NCBI RefSeq assembly: GCF_016862375.1
Contig: NZ_BOMV01000076.1
Coordinates: 120,522 to 184,521 of the forward strand
DNA from: Paractinoplanes rishiriensis
GTDB lineage: Bacteria > Actinomycetota > Actinomycetes > Mycobacteriales > Micromonosporaceae
Direction of reading: 5' to 3'
DNA: 64,000 bases
Both the position numbers and the translations under genes were made by a program. The notes under the pieces are model-generated. The model worked only from the letters and a program-made list of their open reading frames with translations. It was not told the DNA's origin and did not search any database. This document shows positions 49,143 to 56,906 of this stretch, one piece after another (position 1 is the stretch's first letter; every line of letters begins with the position of its first letter).

Positions 49143-49373
49143 TCAGGCGAAAGCCGACCGGATGGCGTTGCGGGCCCACAGCATGCGGCCCAGGGCGGTG
49201 TCCGGGTGCTCGCCGAACTCCTGGGCCACCACCTCGGCGCAGCGGGCCGGGCCGAGCCTGCTGACCGTGTCGCTCACCGCGGCGCGGATCAGTTCGGCAG
49301 TCGGTTGCTCGGACCGCTGAACGTGTGAGGCGAACAACGCGTCCGTGCGGGCGTCGTCGAGCTTCGCGATCAT
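49143..49373 (-). CDS. Small conserved-looking protein, function unknown
   Basis: A 76-residue protein with a strong SD (AGGAGG, 5 bases before ATG 49373): MIAKLDDARTDALFASHVQR, then SDTVSRLGPARCAEVVAQEF and GEHPDTALGRMLWARNAIRS. Similar short proteins occur widely in Streptomyces and relatives as I recall, with no assigned function. The all-helical pattern suggests a regulatory or binding role. It lies between the trp leader and a response regulator. Confidence 0.75.
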   Translation of the reverse strand: MIAKLDDARTDALFASHVQRSEQPTAELIRAAVSDTVSRLGPARCAEVVAQEFGEHPDTALGRMLWARNAIRSAFA

Positions 49374-49572
49374 CGCATCCTCCTGCCGGTAGATCCTGTG
49401 GGCCTGGTGCAAACCAGGACATCGGGCTTCGGATGCAATCCCGATGCCGCACGGTTGCAGCTGGGTTGCGGGGTCCGCTCCCATTCGTCCGAGCGCCCGC
49501 CACACCACGAAATAACGGGATATGGTGCCGATTAGTAGCGAAAGCTGGGCCATCCAACCAAGGGGGCTTGCC

Positions 49573-49947
49573 GTGACCGTGGTCTTGGTCGCCGACGACG
49601 ACGCCGACATCCGCGACCTGGTGGCGTTCAAGCTGGAACAGGCCGGCTTCGAGGTGATCGCGGTCGAGGACGGTGAGACTGCCCTGGAACAGGCGCGCAG
49701 CCGTAACCCCACGCTGGCCGTGCTGGATGTGTCGATGCCCCGGATGTCCGGCATCGACGTGTGCCGGATGTTGCGCTCCGACCCGGCCACGGCCGGGATG
49801 CTGATCATCATGTTGACCGCCCGGGTGCAGGAGCAGGACGTGGAGGGCGGGTTCAGCGCGGGTGCCGACGACTACGTGACCAAGCCGTTCAGTCCGCGCG
49901 AGTTGGTGACCCGGATCCAGGCCCTGCTCAGCCGGACCCGGGCCTAG
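49573..49947 (+). CDS. Single-domain response regulator
   Basis: GTG 49573 (AAGGGGG upstream) opens a 124-residue receiver: acidic pair in LVADDDADIRDL, phosphorylatable Asp in AVLDVSMPRMSG (about 53), Thr in IIMLTARV and Lys in VTKPFSPRELV. There is no output domain, so it signals through protein contact. It lies 22 bases before a histidine kinase gene and is probably in one unit with it. Confidence 0.9.
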   Translation: MTVVLVADDDADIRDLVAFKLEQAGFEVIAVEDGETALEQARSRNPTLAVLDVSMPRMSGIDVCRMLRSDPATAGMLIIMLTARVQEQDVEGGFSAGADDYVTKPFSPRELVTRIQALLSRTRA

Positions 49948-49969
49948 GACCGGCACGGCGGCACGGCGG

Positions 49970-50854
49970 ATGCGACGCGCAGGCACCGCGTACCGGAGCA
50001 CGGCCTTCCTGGCCGGGCTGGCCGCGGGCTTCGGCATGGCGGCCGCCGGCGGGCTGATCCGGCGGCTGACCGGGCTGCCCGGGCGATCCCGCACGGCGGA
50101 GATGCGGGCGGTCGCCGAGGCGGGTCAACTGCGCCGGCGCGAGGAGCTGCTGCTGGGCCGGCTGCGGGCTCTGGAGGCGGCCAAGACGGACTTCATGTCG
50201 ACCGTGTCGCACGAGCTGCGTACCCCGCTGACCAGCATTTCCGGCTACCTCGAACTGCTGCGCGACGCCGAGCCGGGCGAGTTGAGCGACGCGCAGGAGC
50301 GGATGCTCGAGGTGATCTCGCGTAACACCAGGCGCCTGCGGGAGCTGATCGAGGACATCCTCACGCTGTCCCGGATCGAGACCGGCACCTATCGCAGTGA
50401 GCTGGTCGAACTCGACCTGGCCGACGTGATCGAGCGGGCGGTCACCGCGATCGGCCCGCTGGCGGCCAAGGGAGCAGTCGGCCTGCACTGCGACGTGCGG
50501 GGTCCGCTGCCGCTCCGGGGCGACGGCGTGCAACTCGACCGGGTGCTGGCCAACCTGCTGGGCAACGCGATCAAGTTCACCCCCGCCGAGGGCACGGTCA
50601 CGATCCGCGCCGACCGCCACGACGGGCACACCGTGGTGAGCGTGTCGGACACCGGGATGGGCATTCCGGCCGACGAGCAGCAGGCGCTTTTCGTCCGGTT
50701 CTTCCGGGCCACCAACGCGATCCGTCAGGCGGTGCCCGGCACCGGCCTTGGCCTGGCCATCGTCCGCAAGATCGTGGACAACCACGGCGGCACCATCAAG
50801 GTCGACTCGATCGAGAACGTCGGCACCACGGTCACCGTGCGCCTGCCGAGCTGA
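49970..50854 (+). CDS. Sensor histidine kinase
   Basis: The 294-residue protein has an N-terminal hydrophobic segment (STAFLAGLAAGFGMAAAGGLI) and a short linker, then HisKA (DFMSTVSHELRTPLTSISGY, phospho-His about 75) and HATPase_c (DRVLANLLGNAIKFTPAEGT, SVSDTGMGIPADEQQALFVR, GTGLGLAIVRKIVDNHGG) domains. There is no clear sensor domain. The kinase sits between two single-domain receivers and just upstream of a diguanylate cyclase gene, an arrangement suited to a phospho-network. Confidence 0.92.
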   Translation: MRRAGTAYRSTAFLAGLAAGFGMAAAGGLIRRLTGLPGRSRTAEMRAVAEAGQLRRREELLLGRLRALEAAKTDFMSTVSHELRTPLTSISGYLELLRDAEPGELSDAQERMLEVISRNTRRLRELIEDILTLSRIETGTYRSELVELDLADVIERAVTAIGPLAAKGAVGLHCDVRGPLPLRGDGVQLDRVLANLLGNAIKFTPAEGTVTIRADRHDGHTVVSVSDTGMGIPADEQQALFVRFFRATNAIRQAVPGTGLGLAIVRKIVDNHGGTIKVDSIENVGTTVTVRLPS

Positions 50855-51034
50855 CGCCGGCCCCGATCTCCGCGCCTGGCAGGTGCGCCGCGGCCACGTC
50901 CGGCGGCTCCGCGAACGCCATGCTCCCCTGATCACGGAGGCCTCTATCGGGCCGTCACCCCATGTGTTGAGGACAACTACTTTGAGTTACTGCTCTGCTC
51001 TCGGGAGGCCGCCGCGAACGGATAACGTCTGAGG

Positions 51035-51409
51035 GTGGCGCGGATCCTGCTGGCCGAGGATGAACCGGACATTCTGCACATGGTTGCGCTCAAGCTGCGG
51101 CAGGCCGGGTTTGACGTGATCGAGACCGGGGACGGGTTCGCGGCGCTCGAGGTGGCCCGGCAGGTGCCGCCGGATCTGGCGCTGGTGGATATCCGGATGC
51201 CGCGCGTCGACGGGATCGAGGTCTGCCGGGAACTGCGGGCGGGGCCGCGGACGGCGGATATTCCGATCATCGTGTTCACCGCGCGGGCGCGGCCGCAGGA
51301 TCGCGAGCGGGCGTACCAGGCCGGCGCCGACGACTACATCGTGAAGCCGTTCAGCCCCCGTGCGCTGGTCGAACGCGTGCAGGCGGCGCTCGCTGGCGTC
51401 ACGAGGTAA
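51035..51409 (+). CDS. Single-domain response regulator
   Basis: A 124-residue receiver from GTG 51035: ILLAEDEPDILHMVALKLRQ, phospho-Asp in LALVDIRMPRVDG, Thr in IIVFTARARP, Lys in IVKPFSPRALV. It is clearly a paralogue of the receiver at 49573 (GADDY..VKPFSPR shared). Its own SD is weak (GAGG directly before). Unlike the first it is followed 72 bases later by a diguanylate cyclase gene, a possible partner. Confidence 0.9.
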   Translation: MARILLAEDEPDILHMVALKLRQAGFDVIETGDGFAALEVARQVPPDLALVDIRMPRVDGIEVCRELRAGPRTADIPIIVFTARARPQDRERAYQAGADDYIVKPFSPRALVERVQAALAGVTR

Positions 51410-51481
51410 CCGCCCGAACAGCTCAGGCCGCGCCAGTCCCAGCCGATGAGCCATCTCGAAGCTGTGACGAGGGGACCGAAA

Positions 51482-52972
51482 ATGAGTAGGTGGCCGCGGC
51501 CGACATCGCCGGCCTGGCTGGTGCATGCCGGCCTGGTGGTGGTCGGCACCCTGGCCAGCGTCGCCTACGTTTTCGCCGAACCGCACCTCCAGCCCGTCAT
51601 CTTCACCCTGGTCACGCTGGTCCCGATCGTGACGTTCGGGATCGCGCTGGGCACCCGTCATCTGACCCATCGGCGGCCGTGGATGATCGCCATGGCCGGG
51701 CTGGTGCTGTTGTCGCTGAGCATGGCGTACTGGTCGGACTGGGTCAGCGGCCACCACCTGGGCCGAGCCGAGGGCCGGGTCGCCGACTTCGCGATCGCCT
51801 CGGCGCACCTGCTGTTCCTCTTCGGCGCCGGCGGCGTGCTGCGCAAACACGGCGCCAACGACGCCGGCGGCATGCTCGACGCGGCCCTGTTCGGGGTCTG
51901 CACGGCCGGGCCGATCTGGGCCTGGCTGATCGCGCCCCGGCTGACCGAGTTCTCCACGCCGCTCGGCGAGATGCTGCTGATCGCCGACATCGCCGTGCTG
52001 GCCGCGGTGGTCGGCTGCCTGGCGCGCATCGGCACCCGCGCCCGGCGCGCCAGCGGCCCGATCGGCTACCTGGCCCTGTGCTGCCTCGTCACCATGGCGG
52101 CCCACCTGTCGGGCGTCCTCACGGCTTCGGGCGGAGGCACCGACGCCACCTCGGTGCTGCTCATGTTCGCGTACCTGACCATCGCGGCCGCGCCCATCCA
52201 CCCGGCCGCGCCGCTGGTCACCAAGCCGGACCGGCCCGGCCGGGAGGTCAGCGGCGAGCCGCCGCTGGTCTGGATCGGCGTCGCGCTGTGCGCCAACCCG
52301 CTGATCGCCGCGGTCCAGGCGATCAGCGGCGACAGCTCGGCCAACGTGCTGCTCGCGGTGGGTTCGGTGCTGGCCGTGCCGCTCGTGCTGCTGCGCCTGC
52401 GACAGATGTCGGTGCTGCGCAGCGAGGCCGAGCGGACCCTGGCCCACCACGCCCACCACGACGAGCTGACCGGCCTGGCCAACCGACGGCACGTCGGCGC
52501 CGAGATCGACCGGGCCCTGGACGACCTGCGGGCCGGCCACCTCGACCAGGTCACCGTGCTGTTGTTCGACCTGGACGGCTTCAAGCCGATCAACGACCGG
52601 TTCGGCCACAGCGCCGGCGACGCGGTGCTGCGGGCGGTCGCGAGCCGGCTCTGCGGCGCGGTCGAGCGCGAGGATGTGGTCGGCCGGCTGGGTGGCGACG
52701 AGTTCCTGGTGCTGCGCCGCGGGCGCAGCGTGGCGGATCTGGCCGACCGGGTGGGCGACCTGCTCTCCCTGCCGATCGAGGTCGATGGTGCGACCGTACG
52801 GGTGGGCGTCTCGGCCGGCGCGGCCAGTGCCGGCCCGGGCTACGAGTTCGACCGCGACACCCTCATCGGCCGGGCCGACGCCGAGATGTACGTGGTCAAG
52901 GCCACCCACCGCCTGGGCCGGGACGAGATCCCGTCCTCGCCGATATCCGCCCCGCCGGTTAGGCTATCCTAA
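51482..52972 (+). CDS. Membrane-bound diguanylate cyclase
   Basis: ATG 51482 follows GAGGGG by 7 bases and gives 496 residues. Eight or nine hydrophobic helices cover about residues 10-310 (LVHAGLVVVGTLASVAYVFA, VIFTLVTLVPIVTFGIALG, and so on). The C-terminal GGDEF domain (about 330-485) is complete: HHDELTGLANRRHVGAEIDR, LLFDLDGFKPINDRFGHSAG, and the active-site GRLGGDEFLVL, so it should make cyclic di-GMP. No EAL domain and no RxxD inhibition site right before GGDEF are seen. A DtxR-like dyad overlaps its stop. Confidence 0.92.
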   Translation: MSRWPRPTSPAWLVHAGLVVVGTLASVAYVFAEPHLQPVIFTLVTLVPIVTFGIALGTRHLTHRRPWMIAMAGLVLLSLSMAYWSDWVSGHHLGRAEGRVADFAIASAHLLFLFGAGGVLRKHGANDAGGMLDAALFGVCTAGPIWAWLIAPRLTEFSTPLGEMLLIADIAVLAAVVGCLARIGTRARRASGPIGYLALCCLVTMAAHLSGVLTASGGGTDATSVLLMFAYLTIAAAPIHPAAPLVTKPDRPGREVSGEPPLVWIGVALCANPLIAAVQAISGDSSANVLLAVGSVLAVPLVLLRLRQMSVLRSEAERTLAHHAHHDELTGLANRRHVGAEIDRALDDLRAGHLDQVTVLLFDLDGFKPINDRFGHSAGDAVLRAVASRLCGAVEREDVVGRLGGDEFLVLRRGRSVADLADRVGDLLSLPIEVDGATVRVGVSAGAASAGPGYEFDRDTLIGRADAEMYVVKATHRLGRDEIPSSPISAPPVRLS

Positions 52973-52977
52973 CTTCG
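52959..52977. promoter_or_regulatory. Possible DtxR/IdeR-like iron box
   Basis: The 19 bases starting TTAGGCTATCCTAAC match the actinobacterial iron-box consensus at about 14 of 19 positions and contain the dyad GTTAGG-N4-CCTAAC (from 52958). The site covers the end of the diguanylate cyclase gene, 43 bases before the DUF3159 gene. TAGGCT or TATCCT could also simply be a -10 box. Confidence 0.3.
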
Positions 52978-53020
52978 CCGGTCCTGTGGAGCCCGGCGTC
53001 GCGGGACGGACGGGGTTGGG

Positions 53021-53674
53021 ATGGCGCAGCCGGAGTCGCTGTCAGAACTGCTGAACGGACGGCGGGCGGCCCTCGACGCCTCCCTGCCGGCACTCGGCTT
53101 CGTTCTGGGCTGGCTGGTTTTCGGCCGTTCCATCGGGGCCGGCGCGGTGGCGGCCGTGGTCTTCGCGCTGGCCGTCTCCGGCTGGCGCCTGCGCAACGGT
53201 GACAAGCCGCGGGCCGTGCTGATCGGCCTGCTCGGGGTGTGCGTGGCCGCGTTGATCGCGCTGCACACCGGCCGGGCCGAAGACTTCTTCCTGCTGCAAC
53301 TGCTGAGCAACGCCGCCAGCGCGCTGGCCTGGGCGGTGAGCATCGTGATCCGCTGGCCGTTGCTCGGGGTGGTGGTCGGCATCGTGCTGGGCCAGAAGGC
53401 GCGGTGGCGGCGGGATCCGGCGCTGCTCCGGGCCTACCTGCGCGGCAGTTGGGTCTGGGTCCTCCAGTACGTGATCCGGCTGGTGGTGTTCCTGCCGCTG
53501 TACCTGGGCGGGTTCGTGGTGGCGCTCGGGGTGGCCCGGGTGGTGCTGACCTGGCCGCTGGTGGCGGCCTGCATGGCGGTCAGCTGGTGGGTGATCCGGC
53601 GCAGCCTGCCGGCGGGACATCCCGGGCTGCGGCATCCGGTGACCGAGCCGGCGCCGGCCGAGGAACGCGGCTGA
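53021..53674 (+). CDS. DUF3159 integral membrane protein
   Basis: The 217-residue protein fits DUF3159: a short cytoplasmic start (SLSELLNGRRAALDASLPAL), then five or six helices (GFVLGWLVFGRSIGAGAVAA, VLIGLLGVCVAALIALHTG, LGVVVGIVLG, LQYVIRLVVFLPLYLGGFVV and more), with the family's charged loops GWRLRNGDKPR and GQKARWRRDPALLRAYLRGS. It is widespread in actinobacteria; its function is unknown. A hairpin terminator follows. Confidence 0.88.
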   Translation: MAQPESLSELLNGRRAALDASLPALGFVLGWLVFGRSIGAGAVAAVVFALAVSGWRLRNGDKPRAVLIGLLGVCVAALIALHTGRAEDFFLLQLLSNAASALAWAVSIVIRWPLLGVVVGIVLGQKARWRRDPALLRAYLRGSWVWVLQYVIRLVVFLPLYLGGFVVALGVARVVLTWPLVAACMAVSWWVIRRSLPAGHPGLRHPVTEPAPAEERG

Positions 53675-53717
53675 GCGGACGCAGCATCACGGCGCCCTGA
53701 TCCGGATCGGACGGGGC

Positions 53718-53768
53718 GGCGGGCCTGGATTGCGGTCACCGTGGTTCCCAACCTTTGCCAGGCCCGCC
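53718..53768. terminator. Long-loop bidirectional terminator
   Basis: A perfect 11-base stem (GGCGGGCCTGG and complement) encloses 29 bases. It lies between the convergent DUF3159 and DUF3455 genes. The long loop is unusual for a terminator, so the call rests mainly on position. Confidence 0.6.
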
Positions 53769-53774
53769 TACGCC

Positions 53775-54365
53775 CTACACCCAGAACACGTAGTCCGCCG
53801 TATAGGGGACTGATGCCAGCTGACCGGTCCGGCAGCCGGTGATCGGCGGCGCCACGCCACCACCGGTGTTCAGCCGCTGAATGTAGGTGACCGCGCCAAG
53901 CTGGCCCCCGCCCTGTCCGCGCCCCTCCAGCAACAGCTGCGGAATCGAGTTCGGCCGCGGCGACGGCGCCTGCGCGAGCACGCGGCCCGACACCTTCGAC
54001 CCGTCGACGGCCTCCCAGAACGGCACGACAGTGCCGCCGGCGCCCTGCACCCCGTAGTGCCGGATGAACCGCGGGGTGCTGTCGGTGAGCGTCGCGCGCG
54101 GCTCCTGGAACGTCCAGACGCCGGTGTCGCAGCGATACACCTGCACACCGGTCTGCACCCGGTAGGTGGCAAGGATGCGGTTACCCGGCGGCGGTTGCAG
54201 CGCCGAGGGCGCCGCAATGGTCTCCGTGCCGACGGCGGTGTCCGCCTTGGCGGGCGCGGGAACCTCCTCGGCCGACGCGGTCTGGGTGAAACTCAGCCCG
54301 CCGATGCCCATTACCGCGGCCGTGGCGGCCAACAGCACCCGCGTACGCCTGTCTGACCTTCCCAT
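53775..54365 (-). CDS. Secreted DUF3455-like protein
   Basis: The 196-residue product has a signal peptide (VLLAATAAVMGIGGLSFTQT, cut near ASAEE). The mature domain resembles the DUF3455 family: NRILATYRVQTGVQVYRCD, WTFQEPRATLTDSTPRFIRH, FWEAVDGSKVSGRVLAQAPS and a Cys near the C-terminus (ITGCRTGQLASVPYTADYVF). The family is often found outside the cell and is of unknown function. A 216-base gap with no gene follows, up to the transglutaminase operon. Confidence 0.75.
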   Translation of the reverse strand: MGRSDRRTRVLLAATAAVMGIGGLSFTQTASAEEVPAPAKADTAVGTETIAAPSALQPPPGNRILATYRVQTGVQVYRCDTGVWTFQEPRATLTDSTPRFIRHYGVQGAGGTVVPFWEAVDGSKVSGRVLAQAPSPRPNSIPQLLLEGRGQGGGQLGAVTYIQRLNTGGGVAPPITGCRTGQLASVPYTADYVFWV

Positions 54366-54581
54366 GTGAACTCCGTTCGAACGGTTGTAAGGGGATCAGC
54401 CTGGCGGGAAGCCTTCATCGTCATCGCACGATCCGCGCTTGCACCGGCGATGCCGTTTCGGTGCAGGTTCGGTGAACGGACGCTGCGACGCTGGGCGGCA
54501 CGAACGGGAGGCCATGATCAAACGTCATCCAGGTGGTCGACAGCTTCGAGGGCCCGGGCCCAGCTCCTGCAACACCTGGGA

Positions 54582-56906
54582 TCAGCGCGGGTCCTGCCGG
54601 CGGCTCCAGCGGAGCGGGCCAGGGTGGACGCTCCACCAGGCGCGGCGCCACCACGGGCGGCGGGCGCGCAGTTCGGTGGCGTAGGCGACGACTTGGCGGC
54701 TGGCGTGTTCGGCCTGGCCGTGGCTGGCTGAGCCGGGGGCGAAGCCGACCGTGTTGATGCCGGCGACGAGGGCGTCGAGCGGGGGTAGCGGTGCCTCGGC
54801 AGTAGGCTCTACCCCAGGGCCGCCAGCGTCCGTTTTGTCCGGAACGGATACCCCGGCCAGGTCGGCCGGGGCCTTCGGTGCGGCAGGGCCGGGATTCGCC
54901 TCCGGCACGGCCCGGCGCAGCAGGCTCCGCCGCGGTGGCTGCGGTGCCGCCGCGAAAGCCGCCGCCTCGGTGGCCGCCAGATGTGTCGGCACCGGCCGCC
55001 CGGCCAGCCGCAACGTATCCGTGAACTCCGACCAGGCCCCGGCGATCCGATCGTCCGGACTGCCGGTGGACAGGCGGCGCCGGCGCAGCGACCGGCGCAT
55101 CGCGATCACCATGCCCGCCGCCACCCCGAGGATCAGCAGCAGCGATCCCGACGCCCCGCCGGCCACCACCGCCCCGTGCGGCCCCGACCCCGGCGCCGCG
55201 GCCAGCACCGTGGGCGCGCTCGACGCCGCCGCCGACTCACTGGCGGTGGGTGCGTCGGACGGCGGCGGGGGCGGCGTCGTCGGCTTCGGGTTGAAGTCCT
55301 CTTCGACGGGGCGCGGGTTTTTGCTCTTCGGCATCGGGTCGAAGGCCACCCAGCCCAGCCCGTCGAACAGCACCTCCGGCCACGCGAGCGCGTCCCCGCC
55401 GGTGACCTCGCCACCCGCGGCCGGCGCGTCGAATCCCACCACCACCCGGGCCGGCAGTCCGGTCAGCCGGGCCAGCAGCGCGAAGGACGCCGCGAACTGC
55501 TCCGACGTCCCGCGCTGGCCGCCCTGCTCGCGCTTGCCGAACAGGAAGAAACCCAGATTGGGGTACGCATGACCGCTCGGCGCGTCGGCGACCTTGCGGT
55601 AGTGCTCGGACAGGAACTGCTCGATCGCCGCGGCCCGGTCGTAGGCGGCGCCGTTGCCGTCGGCCAGTTGGTTCGCGAGCCGCTCGATGTTCTCCGGCAC
55701 GTCCGGGCCGAACGCCAGGTAGCGCGCGACCTCGGGCCCGGACGGCGACTCGGCGGTGGGCAGCAGGTTGAAGTCCGGCGTCTGGAGTTGCGAGGTGACC
55801 GAGTACGCGAGACCGGCGGTGAGCTGGTCGGCGCGGATCACCGTGCCGGTCCCGCTGTCGAAGGCGATCCGTGCGCCGCTCACTTCGGTGGGCGACGGCA
55901 CGACCGGGAGCAGGCGGCCGGTCAGCCCGTCGATGGTGATCTGTTGGCGTACCTCGCTGACCTCGGTGTCCGGCAGCACCGGCTGGGCCGGCAGGACCCG
56001 GCCGGCATTGCGGTAGGTGGCACCGACCCGCCAGGTGATGCCGTCGTAATCCGGCAGCACCGCCAGCCGCAGCCGGGTTCGCTTCGTCCCGGTGGCCGCA
56101 ACCGTGAACAACCGCTGCGACGGTTCCAGGGCCCAGCCGGAGATCCGGTTCAGCGGGCTCTCGTCGAGGCTGTCCACCTGCGGCGGCTCGACGTAGCGGC
56201 GCGGGTCGACCGGGGTGGCCGAGACCCGTCCGCCGATCCACGGTCCCACGGCCGCGACCAGTCCGAGCAGCACGACGAGCGCGGCGGCGGCACCGGCCGC
56301 GGATCTGCCCCGTACGGCCGCCGGAAGTTCGGCCTGGTCACGTGGCCGGGTGTCGGCAGCCATGGCCGCGACCGCCAGCGCCGCGAACGCGAGCGTGGTC
56401 CAGCCGGCCGTCGCCGCGTTCGGGCCCACCACATAGAGCGCCCCCGCATAGAGCACAACCGGCGGCAGCAGCCCGAGCAGCACCTTGCCGGCCCGGACGC
56501 CCACCTCGGCGCCGGCCAGCCCGGCCAGCCAGGCGGCCACCACCGGCACCACCACGGTGTCCGGCGTCGGCTCCACCGGGATCATCGCGGTGAGCAGCCG
56601 CGGAATGCCGTTGACCAGGGCATCCCGCACGATCGTGGCGAGCGGCGCGTCGAGGTCGGCGCGGGCGGCGGCCACCGACAGGGCCAGGATCGTGTACCCG
56701 CCCAGGACGGCCGCGGACATCGGCGCGACCACCCAGTTCGGCAGCCGGCGCGCGGCCAGGCTCAGCCCGACCGAACCGAGCGCCGCCCCGGCGACCAACT
56801 GGGCGAGCAGCGCATCGGCGAAGATCCCGCCGAGGGCCGCACCGGTCAGCGCGATCATCCCGGCCAGCGCCGCCGACACGATTCCGGCGCGCACCCACCT
56901 CACCAT
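54582..56906 (-). CDS. Transglutaminase-like (TgpA family) membrane protein with degenerate active site
   Basis: The frame is open further up, but ATG 56906 (MVRWVRAGIVSAALAGMIAL) overlaps the DUF58 stop by 7 bases and gives 774 residues. A DUF3488-type block of about seven helices (to about residue 230) precedes an extracellular transglutaminase-like core (about 440-570), a Pro/Ser-rich linker, one more helix (SLLLILGVAAGMVIAM) and a cytoplasmic DUF4129-like tail. The catalytic Cys position reads GTSEQFAASF (Ser) and the usual His before AWPEV is Leu, so peptide crosslinking is unlikely. It is last in the FnIII-MoxR-DUF58 operon. Confidence 0.9.
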   Translation of the reverse strand: MVRWVRAGIVSAALAGMIALTGAALGGIFADALLAQLVAGAALGSVGLSLAARRLPNWVVAPMSAAVLGGYTILALSVAAARADLDAPLATIVRDALVNGIPRLLTAMIPVEPTPDTVVVPVVAAWLAGLAGAEVGVRAGKVLLGLLPPVVLYAGALYVVGPNAATAGWTTLAFAALAVAAMAADTRPRDQAELPAAVRGRSAAGAAAALVVLLGLVAAVGPWIGGRVSATPVDPRRYVEPPQVDSLDESPLNRISGWALEPSQRLFTVAATGTKRTRLRLAVLPDYDGITWRVGATYRNAGRVLPAQPVLPDTEVSEVRQQITIDGLTGRLLPVVPSPTEVSGARIAFDSGTGTVIRADQLTAGLAYSVTSQLQTPDFNLLPTAESPSGPEVARYLAFGPDVPENIERLANQLADGNGAAYDRAAAIEQFLSEHYRKVADAPSGHAYPNLGFFLFGKREQGGQRGTSEQFAASFALLARLTGLPARVVVGFDAPAAGGEVTGGDALAWPEVLFDGLGWVAFDPMPKSKNPRPVEEDFNPKPTTPPPPPSDAPTASESAAASSAPTVLAAAPGSGPHGAVVAGGASGSLLLILGVAAGMVIAMRRSLRRRRLSTGSPDDRIAGAWSEFTDTLRLAGRPVPTHLAATEAAAFAAAPQPPRRSLLRRAVPEANPGPAAPKAPADLAGVSVPDKTDAGGPGVEPTAEAPLPPLDALVAGINTVGFAPGSASHGQAEHASRQVVAYATELRARRPWWRRAWWSVHPGPLRWSRRQDPR

